DNA of 64,000 nucleotides from positions 11,602,060-11,666,059 of the forward strand of contig OZ038529.1 in NCBI GenBank assembly GCA_964036665.1. Direction: 5' to 3'. Every line of letters begins with the position of its first letter. Within the stretch, counting starts at the first letter, position 1. Source of the stretch: Gordius sp. MW1 (lineage: Eukaryota > Nematomorpha > Gordioida > Gordea > Gordiidae). Positions 38,101-46,919 of this stretch are shown here, in pieces. The translations under genes were made by a program, and so were the position numbers. Under the pieces are notes generated by a model. It searched no databases. It was not told the origin of the DNA and saw only the letters and a list, made by a program, of their open reading frames with translations.

Positions 38101-41100
38101 GAACAGGTGTCAATGTTATAATTTTATTAAAGATGCGAACTAATTTTTTTTTTCGATTTTGATTATATATATCTAAAATGATTTTTAAAATTTATTTTTC
38201 ATAAATGGCGAAATTATGTTTTATTGTATAAATATTTTTTAGACATTTTTAATATGACTTAATGTTTCTAAATTTATATTTAATAATATTTTTAGTCCAG
38301 GTCACAATTCAAGGTTTTATAAAAGGTGGGATATTTGGCTTTATAGTATAGAATATTCTATATAGATGGCTAAAATCTGTTTAATGATTTCAAAATTTAC
38401 GCCTTATGCCAAAATATGTTTGATTGTTTTTAATATAAATTCATGAATATGTCTCACCCAAATGCTAATAAATTTTTTGACATTTTTAATATGGTTTTTT
38501 AAGCCAGGTTACAATGTGATAGTTTTATTAAAGGTGTGAATTCATTTATTTTGGCAAAAGATTTTAAAATTTATTGTTTAAAACATGACAAAAATATTTT
38601 TATTTACATATATTTTATTCAGATGTCTTATATCTTTTTTAGTTCAAATTAAATAGACACCAAATCAGCATTATTTTTTTATTAAATCTCACCAAATAGA
38701 CACATAAATTACAACTAATATTATGTAAAATTAACATTTCCCCAAGACTTTACACACATAATTTGGGTAATCGTATTTGAGGATAAACGATTTCTTCTAG
38801 CCATAACAATATTTCCTGCCAAAGAAAACATTCGTTCACTCGGAACTGAAGTGGTGGACTGCCCTAAATAGTCTTTAGCCATTGCTGAGTGCGGGAAAGC
38901 GTGTCTCATTCACTTTCCACCATTCCAACACTGTATTCGTTGAAATGGGTGTCTCTTTCACCATGTTCCCGCGCCAACTGAGTTTGGCTAAAAAACGTTA
39001 TATTTAAAAATAGATAAATAATAAATTTACTTCTTTAAACGATTCAAAATTGTCATCGTATAATCCTGACTCACAGTCTTTATAGGGAAAGGAGTGACAT
39101 TCACATAACTGAGATGTAACGATTTGAGTTTTTCATAATTAGCTATTAAAAGAGAAACAATTAATATGTTTTGCATATTAAATTTACCTGCGGTATTAAT
39201 CCCCGCCGGAAGAACGCTCTTCTTTATCCTTGGGTCTAAATACCCGGCGACATAGAAATTAAAGGTTTCGTATTCATTCAAATATTTAAGACATTTAAGG
39301 TGCAAGACTTGACATGCATCTTGGAATATAGGGTCAGCCAGAAGGATTTTTTCCTCTATTTGGTTATATAAATCCTTAATATATATTAAGGTCATGGCAA
39401 CTGTGGGACTGGTATTGGAACTGATGAGATTCGTGACATTTTAAATGGTAAAAAAACAACTCAATTTTTTCCAATATATTGAATTCCTCAATCGATATTT
39501 GTATCCCATCAGAGAGACTACAAAGTTCATTTATTTTTGTGTAAATCTAAAATTGGTTAGTAAATTATACTATTATTTAATTATACTTTATTTATCAGGG
39601 TTAACATGAGGTAGGTGCTATTTCACCTTGTTGAGCTTGAGACATCAAGGTGTAAGGGTCCCGCAAGCCCCTTAAACCTTTGCAAAAACTGCGGGAATGT
39701 TTGCAATTTACGGACGAAGTCATGGACTTTCTCCAAATGGGGAGAGAGCGATACAGACCGGATATTGCTATAATATTTACCGTATGGGCCAAACAACGAA
39801 TGTTGTAACATTCATTTTGGTGGGTATCTTTCAACAATTGTGCGATTTCTCACGATGCATTCACTACATTACCCCCATTATCGTGTGTAATGGTGAGTAA
39901 CTTTCGGGACAGCCCATGCTCGTTTAAAACTTTCAGAATTAGATGTCGTATGTCTCCCGATCGATGTGGATAAGGGAAATCCACAAAAGCGAGAAAATAA
40001 TTCTCCAGCTCCCAATCCTCATTCACAAAATGCATTGTTACGGCACAAAATGTTGTTGAATTTATGGCTGTCCACAAATCAGTACTGATACTGATTTTAC
40101 TTTTAAGGGCCTCAATTTTGGCATTTAATTTCATCTTTCATTCATCATATACGGCTTTTAAATTGTTTATTGCCGTTTGACGGCACCATATTTTTGCGGT
40201 TTTATTTAGGTATGTATAAGTATTTTTGAAAGTCACATCAGTAAATAAAGAGATTGGGAGGTAATTATCTACTATTACTTTCAAATTTTGCATATTTAAG
40301 TGTTTGTTTTCTTATAAAGTCATTTTTTTTGAGCCAATAAGGATTTTTTGTTCGATATTGTTTTCAATGTTAATAGCAGGATGATTTGTTTTAAAGTGTT
40401 TTCGCAAAGTCGCTTTTAATTTTTGAATCAAAAATAAAACGTCTAATAAAATTTTTAATATATAATGTTGCGCTATTAATTAAAAATTCAAAAAAAAATT
40501 CGGTAGACAAATATTAACCGCCCTCCCCTTAAATAAAATCATACACCAGACACAGTTATTTAAGTAACATAAATAATTACGAATAGCCATATAAGATAGA
40601 TAAATATATAAAATACTTATTTAATTTAATAAATATGGCCATGTCGGTGATCCAAAAATATGAAAATAGATCGCTTAAAACAATTTCTATAAGAGTATTT
40701 ATAGATGTGTTGCTGGAATATTTTCTGGAACAGTCCTGGCAGGTCTTGTGCCCTTTGGTAGGGGTCATTGGAAATTTGGAATGTATTAAGCTTCTCCTTT
40801 GTTGTGCTTGTGGCTCTGGTGTCGACTAAAAATTGTAATATTATTTAACAAAATTATAAAAGTACAGATCTCTCCTGAGGAACTTGTGAAGAAATCTCCA
40901 ATATTGACTCATCTGTTAACGAATTATTTGCCATAAAAATTTTTGGTTAAGGGAATAATAAAATGTGGAGAGAGGAGGACTTTTTAAAATAAGAATAACA
41001 ACTTTTCATGCTATGAGAGACAGGGACGAGGATAGGCGATATGTCACATAAGAAATAAGTAATTAACACATTTGCTGAGCAGATTAAATTAGCGCAACAT

Positions 41101-44100
41101 TATATATTAAAAATTTTATTAGAAGTTTTATTTTTTATTCAAAAATTAAAAGCGACTTTGCGAAAACACTTTAAAACAAATCATCCTGCTATTAACATTG
41201 AAAACAATATTGAACAAAAAATCCTTATTGGCTAAAAAAATGACTTTATAAGAAAACAAACACTTAAATATGCAAATTTTCAAATTAATAGTAGATAATT
41301 ACCTCCCAATCTCTTTATTTACTGATGTGACTTGCAAGAATACTTATACATACCTCATTAAAACGGCAAAAATATGGTGCCGTCAAACGGCAATAAGCAA
41401 TTTAAAAGCCGTATATGATGAATCACAGATGAAATTAAATGCCAAAATCCAGGCCCTTAAAAGTAAAATCAGTATCAGTACTGATTTGTGGACAGCCATA
41501 AATTCAACAACTTTTTGTGCCGTAACAATGCATTTTGTGAATGAGGTTTGGGAGCTTGAAAGTTATTTACTCGCTTTTGTAAATTTCCCTTATCCACATC
41601 GATCGGGGGATATTCAACATCTCATTCTCAAGGTAATAAACGAGCATGGGCTTTCCCGAAAGTTACTCACCATTACACATGGGGGTAATGTGGCGGGAAA
41701 TCGCAAAATTGTTGAAAGATACCCATCAAAACGAATGTTTCAACATTCGTTGTTTGGCCCATACTATTAATATTATTGCAAGATCCAGCCTTGGAGAAAG
41801 TCCATGACTTCGTCCGCAAATTGCATACATCCCCGCAGTTTTTGCAAAAATTTAAAGGGTTTGCGGGACCCTTAATTCCCCTTAATGTCTCAAGCTCAAC
41901 AAGGTGAAATAGCACCTACCTCATGTTAATCCTGATAAATAAAGAATAATTAAATAATAGTATAATTTATATACCAATTTTAGAATTACAAAAAAATAAA
42001 TGAACTTTGTAGTCTCTCTGATGGGATACAAATATCGATTGAGGAATTCAATATATTGAAAAAAATTGAGTTTTTTTTTCGTTCTACAATGTCACGAACT
42101 TATCAGTTCCTATACCAGTCCCACAGTTGCCATGGCCTTAATATATATAAAATATAACCAAATAGAGGAAAAAATCCTTCTGGCTGACCCTATATTCCAA
42201 GATGCATGTAAAGTCATGCACCTTAAATGTCTTAAATATTTGAATGAATACGAAACCTTTAATTTCTATGTCGCCGGGTATTTAGACCCAAGGATAAAGA
42301 AGAGCGTTCTTCCGGCGGGGATTAATACTGCAGGTAAATTTGATCTGCAAAACATATCAATTGTTTCTCTTTTAATAGCTAATTATGAAAAACTCAAATC
42401 GTTACATCTATGTGGATGTTATTCCTTTTCCGATGGAGACTGTGAGTCAGGATTATACAATGACAATTTTGAATCGTTTAAAGAAGTAAATTTATTATTT
42501 ATCTATTTTTAAATATAACGTTTTTTAGCCAAACTCAGTTGGCGCGGGAACATGGTGATACAAGAGTACGAGAAAGAGACACCCATTTCAACGAATACAG
42601 TGTTGGAATGGTGGAAAGTGAATGAGACACGCTTTCCCGCACTCAGCAAAATGGCTAAAGACTATTTAGGGCAGTCCACTTCAGTTCCGAGTGAACGAAT
42701 GTTTTCTTTGGCAGGAAATATTATTACGGCTAGAAGAAATCGTTTGTCCTCAAATACGATTACCCAAATCATGTGTGTAAAGTCTTGGGGAAATGTTAAT
42801 TTTACATAATATTAGTGTAATTTATGTGTCTATTTGGTGAGATAAAATAAAATAATAATGCTGATTTGGTGTCTATACTTTAATTTGAACTAAAAAAAGA
42901 TATAAGACATCTAAATAAAATATATGTAAATAAAAATATTTTTGCCATGTTTTAAACAATAAATTTCAAAATCTTTTGCCAAAAAAATAAATTCACACCT
43001 TTAATAAAACTATCACATTGTAACCTGGCTTAAAAAACCATATTAAAAATGTCAAAAAATTTATTAGCATTTGGGTGAGACAGAATATTCATGAATTTAT
43101 ATTAAAAACAATCAAACATATTTTTGGCATGTATAAAGGCGTAAATTTTGAAATTATTAAACAGATTTTAGCCATCTATTATATAGAATATTCTATATCT
43201 ATAAAGCCAAATATCCCGCCTTTTATAAAACCTTGCATTGTGACCTGGACTAAAAATATTATTAAAGATAAATTTAGAAACAGTAAGTCATATTAACAAT
43301 GTCAAAAAATATTTATACAATAAAACATAATTTTGCCATTTATGAAAAATAAATTTTTAGAATATTTTAGGTATATATAATAAAAATCGAAAAAAAATTA
43401 GTTCGCATCTTTAATAAAATTATAACATTGACACCTGTTTTTAAAAACGATAAAATATAAATTTAACCATATTAAAATATCAAAAAAATTATTACCATCT
43501 GGGTGAAACAGAAAATTCAAAAATTTATAATTAAATAACTTGGCATGTATAAAAAATAAATTTTAATATCATTAAACATATTTTATAAAAAAATTGCAAA
43601 AAAAAAATTCGCCATAAAAAATATAAATTCATAACAAATAGCCATTGGCGTAAGGAGGGGGTGGTTTTCCGGTTAGAACCCCTCCCATGATTATCAATTT
43701 ATATAATTTTTACATTGTATATTTATAAAAATATTTGTTGGAATTTTACTTTTCGTATTTTATTATTATTACGCGAATATCACTTTAAACTTTTAGGAAA
43801 CAAAACATTTAGATCCCAAAAAAATAGTTACAAAAAAATTTGATCTTAAAAATTTGATAACCCCCCCCCCCCCCCATTGAGGAAATCCTACTTACACCTA
43901 TTCAAATAGCCATAATTATTGTTGAACAACAGAATGTACTAAAACAAAACAGGTTTTAATCACATTTTGATAGATGAGATGCTATGAGCAGTTTAAAGAA
44001 ACTGCTTGCTCATAGCATTTGCTCATATTAAACTGTTAGTTAACTTATAATGCTGCTCAGGCACACAGCTCTATACATGAGTTACTTTTGCTACTACCCC

Positions 44101-44521
44101 TTCGCCTCTTGAGCATTTTCATCTTATACATCAACAGCCTCATGAGTAGAGTAGGATACACAGTGCTTGTGAGGGGGCAGAGCTCACAGTGAGCAATGCT
44201 CATTGGAGCAAATCAATATCACTAGTAATCACCGTGATCACATTATTTTCATGATAAAATTTATCATTGAGATTTAATATTTATTTAGTTACACACCTTC
44301 ACAATTCTAAGGCAAAGGAAGATGTTGAAGAATGGGTCATCCTGAGTGAAAAGCCAGCGTCCGAAAAACTTAGCCAAAACATGGTTTTCCAACTACGACG
44401 TAAAGATGTCAAACTTTTAATCGAAGTTCAAGATCTTCCAAAATATATATTTAAACAACAGTTTTCACTCCACCATGCAACGAACAATCTTGTTATTATA
44501 AATTCCGAAAATATTGTATAA
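17064..44521 (+). CDS. VANGL: Van Gogh/Strabismus-like planar cell polarity protein, 5 coding exons
   Basis: Four-pass plasma-membrane protein of the core planar-polarity complex, partner of Prickle and Dishevelled. Exons: 17064-17457, 17557-19236, 19711-20007, 36988-37173, 44289-44521. Every junction is phase 1 with GT-AG ends; the joined CDS is 2790 bp (929 aa, against about 520-580 usually). Membrane segments lie near residues 281-306 (with [11 protein letters not shown]), 439-463, 521-548 and 573-595, with CGSVC before the second. The conserved tail follows: [55 protein letters not shown] (exon 3), [16 protein letters not shown] (exon 4), [10 protein letters not shown] and the end SENIV (exon 5), where vertebrates have ETSV. 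The N-terminus and first extracellular loop are greatly enlarged. AATAAA at 44566. Exons 4 and 5 recur downstream in the tandem array. Confidence 0.88.
20133..20196. repeat. 45-bp direct plus 19-bp inverted repeat, left copy
   Basis: 20133-20177 recurs directly at 22539-22583. The adjoining CATAGACTAGATAGACTGC (20178-20196) recurs inverted at 22520-22538, so segment order and orientation are switched around the element that lies between them. Confidence 0.7.
20456..22360. mobile_element. 1.9-kb tandem-repeat-rich element with subterminal inverted repeats and terminal hairpin
   Basis: Lies in Vangl intron 3. The left end carries the hairpin GGGCCTTCGGCCC and an AAGGG-type microsatellite. TTTGCTATGCAATTTATGGG (20549-20572) is mirrored by GCCCATAAATTGCATAGCAA near the right end (22337-22357). 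The interior has about six 96-132-bp tandem units around TTGGCCAATGGTCATTTTTT (20875-21760), then about five ~60-bp units with ACTAGTTAAATTGCATAGCA (21578-22100), then GGACGGACGGACAGAC. Inverted copies sit at 33417-35344, 46920-48849 and 60421-62470. Hairpin end, subterminal repeats and microsatellite resemble Helentron-associated (HINE) elements. No Rep/helicase is encoded; ORFs here are repeat translations. Confidence 0.6.
22361..23294. other. Vangl intron 3 sequence, unassigned
   Basis: AT-rich. Holds the right copy of the direct/inverted repeat pair (22520-22583); nothing else recognised. Confidence 0.4.
23295..23640. repeat. Left arm of an inverted repeat inside gypsy copy 1
   Basis: About 345 bp that recurs inverted at 25250-25592. 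On the minus strand it holds the RNase H C-terminal/linker segment ([17 protein letters not shown]); on the plus strand it holds the protease start ([11 protein letters not shown]). Confidence 0.75.
23480..26625 (+). pseudogene. Ty3/gypsy pol remnant, copy 1 (protease, RT, RNase H, integrase)
   Basis: Domain order is Ty3/gypsy. Protease [13 protein letters not shown] has its DTG active site at about 23546-23554. Reverse transcriptase follows with [32 protein letters not shown] and the catalytic YLDDVLVVG (24558-24584). RNase H has [12 protein letters not shown] and DHKLLVSLF. The integrase zinc-binding region ([16 protein letters not shown]) precedes the core HLDFFDF and [13 protein letters not shown]. 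Stops and frameshifts fall within RT, RNase H and integrase, and an inverted protease segment interrupts RNase H at 25250-25400. The third integrase acidic residue is lost to a frameshift near 26170 but kept in the inverted copy at 27957-29752. No 5' LTR was found on the left. Confidence 0.85.
25250..25592. repeat. Right arm of the inverted repeat inside gypsy copy 1
   Basis: Inverted partner of 23295-23640. The protease segment is on the minus strand and splits the RNase H domain; the RNase H tail ([20 protein letters not shown]) and linker are on the plus strand, in the expected place. Confidence 0.75.
27372..27665 (+). repeat. 3' LTR of gypsy copy 1
   Basis: About 294 bp starting TGTAATC after a purine-rich stretch and ending ATCAACA, so it has TGT...ACA ends. 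Mirrored by 27669-27956 on the other strand with several indels. Identified by its position after the pol/3' ORF region and by the inverted match. Confidence 0.6.
27669..27956 (-). repeat. 3' LTR of the inverted gypsy copy 1b
   Basis: Inverted counterpart of 27372-27665, starting at a mutated CGTAATC in place of TGTAATC and ending GCAACA on its own strand. Only the three bases TAA (27666-27668) separate the two LTR ends. Confidence 0.6.
27957..28690 (-). pseudogene. Arg/Gln-rich ORF region between gypsy integrase and LTR
   Basis: The minus-strand frame 28688-28158 (176 aa) begins [18 protein letters not shown] and is rich in Arg, Gln and Glu. A shifted frame 28215-27952 continues with [11 protein letters not shown] and runs to the LTR. 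The plus copy holds the matching region at 26650-27371 in broken form. It sits where some Ty3/gypsy elements carry an extra 3' ORF. I recognise no domain, and part of the open frame may reflect GC-rich composition. Confidence 0.4.
28691..29752 (-). pseudogene. Inverted, 5'-truncated gypsy copy 1b: integrase
   Basis: The minus-strand mirror of 25603-26625. It is better preserved than the plus copy: the frame 29286-29065 carries [16 protein letters not shown] and [15 protein letters not shown], so the second acidic residue and the catalytic Glu are both visible. The zinc-binding part is at about 29600-29500 ([19 protein letters not shown]). Nucleotide identity to the plus arm is high but not complete; differences include the one-base deletion that breaks the plus copy. 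The element stops abruptly near 29752, lacking RT and protease. Confidence 0.8.
29800..31044 (+). pseudogene. Inverted duplicate of the gypsy copy 2 3' region
   Basis: Plus-strand mirror of 31060-31862. 29800-30130 matches the integrase C-terminal region and 30600-31044 matches the following ORF; for instance [12 protein letters not shown] sequence here corresponds to [17 protein letters not shown] on the other strand. Full of stops. A 278-bp MITE (30281-30558) has inserted in this arm only, so the insertion came after the duplication or was lost from the other arm. Confidence 0.65.
30281..30558. mobile_element. Second copy of the AGGGCTTG inverted-repeat MITE
   Basis: Ends AGGGCTTGCCTTAATAT and ATATTAAGACAAGCCCT are inverted. 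Same family as the element in ATIC intron 10 (2518-2841), and with both ends intact it defines the family borders. Confidence 0.7.
31045..36300 (-). pseudogene. Ty3/gypsy pol remnant, copy 2
   Basis: Minus-strand element read from 36300 leftwards. RT N-terminal part with [13 protein letters not shown] and the catalytic [11 protein letters not shown] (about 35875-35840), then [11 protein letters not shown]. RNase [19 protein letters not shown] is followed by a 1.9-kb insertion (33417-35344) and resumes as [18 protein letters not shown] and [12 protein letters not shown]. The integrase zinc-binding domain [18 protein letters not shown] is at 32880-32780; the integrase C-terminal [19 protein letters not shown] is near 31610-31550. 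A GC-rich ORF (31492-31094) has a C-x2-C-x3-H-x4-C cluster. Multiple stops; dead. Distinct from copy 1 in sequence. The left edge of the 13.5-kb tandem array lies inside it at 33053. Confidence 0.8.
33417..35344. mobile_element. Tandem-repeat-rich element inserted in gypsy copy 2 RNase H
   Basis: Inverted relative to the copy at 20456-22360, with the same hairpin end, subterminal repeats, GTCC and CCCTT microsatellites and internal units. It separates FKRKLKYLN from [12 protein letters not shown] of one RNase H domain, which defines the insertion site and proves mobility. Confidence 0.7.
36302..36464. mobile_element. Short inverted-repeat MITE, unit 1
   Basis: Ends TGGGCGTAACCAGG and CCCTGGCGACGCTTA; relative of 14522-14680. 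Confidence 0.6.
36465..36987. other. 3' part of Vangl intron 3
   Basis: AT-rich, with an imperfect inverted pair AAGAGATTTATTA / TAATAAATCTCTT near 36839-36881. A 65-codon frame present in units 2 and 3 is broken here by a one-base insertion, so I do not call a gene. Ends in the exon 4 acceptor TATACAG. Confidence 0.5.
37643..37894. mobile_element. MITE nested in the hAT arm, with 9-bp direct repeat
   Basis: About 250 bp between two copies of GGCTATTTG (37634-37642 and 37895-37903). Ends AAGCGTAAGTAGGATTTCC and CCCTCCCTACGCCATT are inverted-like. The same insertion occurs in the opposite arm (about 43645-43905), so it predates the palindrome or was copied by conversion. Confidence 0.65.
37990..38640. 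repeat. Degenerate ~200-bp subterminal tandem repeats in the hAT arm
   Basis: TTTTATTAAAG(A/G)TG-type motifs recur at about 38123, 38320 and 38521, each with nearby TTTTTAATATGG and TGCCAAAATATG-like blocks. Mirrored at about 42890-43560 in the right arm and repeated in unit 2. Confidence 0.55.
38721..40480 (-). pseudogene. hAT transposase, left arm, unit 1
   Basis: Read leftwards: [20 protein letters not shown] and [10 protein letters not shown] of the RNase-H-like catalytic core (40134-39850), [15 protein letters not shown] (39837-39601), [12 protein letters not shown] and YLDPRIKK (39395-39027), and the hAT dimerisation tail [20 protein letters not shown] (38909-38721). Stops and frame changes separate the blocks, although some may be introns. 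The BED zinc finger is only partly visible ([16 protein letters not shown] sequence near 40400). Confidence 0.8.
40480..41089. other. Central spacer of the palindromic hAT
   Basis: Single-copy within the element, between the two inverted arms. On the minus strand 40768-40577 reads [13 protein letters not shown], which could be part of a BED-type zinc finger or the 5' end of one transposase. Nothing else recognised. Confidence 0.4.
41090..42809 (+). pseudogene. hAT transposase, right arm, unit 1
   Basis: Mirror of the left arm. [17 protein letters not shown] (second half of a BED finger, about 41150-41200), then a 166-residue frame 41270-41770 with [15 protein letters not shown] and [13 protein letters not shown], then [17 protein letters not shown] and [16 protein letters not shown] (42066-42512), and [20 protein letters not shown] (42552-42809). 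The DN of the left arm's THDNGGN is deleted here, which would remove a catalytic acidic residue. The frame is interrupted between blocks. Confidence 0.8.
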
Positions 44522-44846
44522 AAAATCACACCGGATTTTACATGTTCATAAAATATACCAGAGTGAATAAATTTTTTTGTAAAATTACAAGATCCGTTGA
44601 GTTGACTTAAGTTGATAGCGTGTTTGAAGCAAAACAGAGCTTTGGGATAATGACCGTTGGTATTACTATAAAATTCTGATGCTGATCCTTGTTCTATTCT
44701 TTATTTTATATTCCCTAATGTAATATTTGTCTTTCCCTCTTCCTCAATAATTAATTTGAAAAGTTTGATCAATCCTACAATTTACTGTTCCTAATGACGA
44801 AATATAAAAAGAAAGTTTATACCTCAAATATAATCTAACTAAACTA
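44522..44846 (+). other. Vangl 3' UTR and flank
   Basis: AATAAA at 44566-44571, 45 bp after the stop codon, is a plausible polyadenylation signal and is duplicated at 58066-58071. Confidence 0.5.
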
Positions 44847-45326
44847 AAGACCTGGCGGGCCGGCCCGCTTTAAAAAATAGAGGACGAGCCCTAATATGGC
44901 CTAAAGGCCCCTTACAAACTCTTTTAATTGCTATTTGTGAATTTAAATAAAGAAAAAACAAAGGTATGTTTTTATAATGTTTATACATTATATTTATTTA
45001 ATATTACGATGAAAATTAGATTACATTCTCTTTTTATTCATTGATTCATCAGAATCTCAACGCATTTCAAATTTATTAGTGGTAAATAGCGATTTTATAT
45101 AAACTTAATCCACTCTTGGCTAAAATATTATCTTAGAAAGGGGGGAGGGGCTGCACATTAGGTACGCTCTAAGCAGATATTTTTTATCGAGTTTGGTTGA
45201 TTCTGACCCCGGGTCGGGCTGCTTCATCAAGCCCTATCCGAGCTAGAGGCTTGATTATCATATTGAATTTTGCCCGAGTCCGCCCCGAAACTCTCTCGAG
45301 CTTCGGGCGGCCGGTGCAGGGCTCTA
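44847..45326. mobile_element. CGGG-ended hAT MITE relative, unit 1
   Basis: The right end GGTGCAGGGCTCTA matches the inverted end of 15958-16550; subterminal CGGGCGGCC, CCGGGTCGGGC and GGCGGGCCGGCCCGC blocks are present. No clear target duplication, so the left border is approximate. Copy at about 58348-58827. Confidence 0.55.
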
Positions 45327-45819
45327 CATGCATGTAATTATTATCATTTGGATATTATTTGTATTTAATAATGACGGCAAAATGCTTTGACTATTCATTA
45401 CACCCTTATTAGTCTAAACAAAATTAACATCAAAAACTTTTATTTGCAATGAAGGTCTCAAGGTAATTATGTATCTATATCCAAGACAGATTTGTCCCTA
45501 GAGGGAAATATGTGTTTCAAAACAATTATTAATTGCTATAAATATATATATAATCTGAAACATTAAATGAAAGCCTACATCAATTAGTTATTGCAGTCCC
45601 GCTGCCCCGCAGAGCCCCTTATTAATATAAGAGATCTGTTGGTGAAAAAGTATATGCTTGTAGAGAGGTAGTTGTAATGCCTCGAGTGACAATTACAATA
45701 CCGCAAATTGGTTTTAACGTAGCATCGTTTTTTCTGTATACACGGTTTTTGGTTTAGATCCCGATACCCCTTTCTAACGTTGATTATAATTATACTGCGT
45801 TCAACAGTGGCGTCGTGAG

Positions 45820-46555
45820 GTAAATTGGGTCGCGGCTATTTTTCAAAAAACAATGGATCAAATATTAAGAAACATAAAAGGAGTAGCAGTTTACATAAAC
45901 GATATACTAATTGCAGGTGAAACTGAAGAAGTCCACAACGAGCCGCTAGGTACTAAGAACTTTACAAAAGTGTGGGTTTGTGCCAAGCATAACCAAGAGC
46001 ATCTTGTGGGCTAAGTAAGTAACATTTTTGGTATACGTAATCAGCAACAAAGGTACTCTAGAGTAATAAAACCGAACTAGTAACGCGATGGAAAAATGTG
46101 ATAAATGAATATGAAATCGTTTCTTGGGTTAACATCATATTTTTTAATGTTCATTAAAACCACGCCAAAATCGTGCACCCTTTTCAAAAATTCATAAAAA
46201 AAACGTGATTTACCACTGAAATGGAGAACAACAAGCTGCATAGACGCTATCAAGTCTGCGCTTACTAAGGCTCCCGTGTTAGCATACTTTTTTGGAGACA
46301 TGCCTCGTCGTATAATCATCAGTTACAGGGCTAGGGCCTATCTTACAACAACAAGCGTTAGGAGAAAATTGGTGGCATATGCTTCAAGAGCGTTAAGCAA
46401 TAGTGAAAGCCGATATTCAACGATTCAATAGGAGGCGCTGGCAGTGGTCTGTGGGTTGAAAATAAAAAAGTTTAATGAATATATACAAAGACGAAGCATT
46501 ACTATTATGACGGATCACCGCTAGTTTATATATTTTACCAAAGCAAAAGGGGCAT
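45820..46555 (+). pseudogene. Ty3/gypsy RT-RNase H fragment, copy 3, unit 1
   Basis: AAIFQKTMDQILRNIKGVAV followed by YINDILIAGETEEVH. The catalytic box has Asn for the first Asp, so it is inactive. RNase H fragments follow: PVLAYFFGDMPRR, VAYASRALSNSESRYSTIQ and ITIMTDHR. Several frameshifts. It is cut at 46555 by the tandem-repeat junction. Its sequence differs from copies 1 and 2, so this is a third gypsy lineage. Repeated at 59320-60056. Confidence 0.75.
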
Positions 46556-46919
46556 ATTATGTCATTTAAATCCAAAATTGTAATTATGTTTATGACCTGT
46601 CCTCCGACAATTTCGCAAGATGAAGAATCATTTCAGCTTCGATGTCATCCGCGCCCAAAAGCGATAGTACATCAGCTAAATTATTGTCTTCACCTCTGCA
46701 ATATTTAAGAGTTAAGGTAAATTTCCTAACATACCTAGCCAACGTTGTAACCTACCAGACATTAGTAGTTGGTCGTTAGCCTTTTTGAATAAAGCAACTA
46801 GATGTTTGTGATCCGTGACTACAGTAAACCATTTACCATTTTAATATTCGCGACATCGCTGTAATCCGTACATCATTGCTAGAGCCTCTCGTTCAATAAC
46901 AATATAAAAACTCTATTTT

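Larger units (their letters stand above)
37334..44224. mobile_element. 6.9-kb palindromic hAT element with 8-bp target duplication, unit 1
   Basis: Outer ends TAGTGATGGTGATTTGCTCC and, complemented, TAGTGATATTGATTTGCTCC, flanked on both sides by GTAATCAC (37326-37333 and 44225-44232). The left arm (about 37334-40478) and right arm (about 41090-44224) are inverted copies of one another, with a spacer of about 610 bp. Each arm carries a hAT transposase reading outward from the spacer. The insertion lies wholly in Vangl intron 4. Both ends derive from the transposase 3' side, unlike an ordinary hAT with distinct left and right ends. Confidence 0.88.
33053..46555 (+). repeat. Tandem array, unit 1 (13,503 bp)
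   Basis: Direct repeat followed immediately by unit 2 at 46556. Contents in order: gypsy copy 2 fragments split by the tandem-repeat-rich element, GGCGTAACC MITE, Vangl exon 4, palindromic hAT, Vangl exon 5, CGGG-ended MITE, gypsy copy 3 fragment. Homology to units 2 and 3 begins at ATTATGTCATTT, with unrelated sequence to its left. Confidence 0.95.

Noticed and set aside
23295..44224. Palindromes as whole-genome-amplification or foldback-read artefacts
   Set aside because: Arms have diverged by substitutions and indels, the hAT palindrome has a perfect target duplication, and a MITE sits in only one gypsy 2 arm. Not fully excluded without reads.
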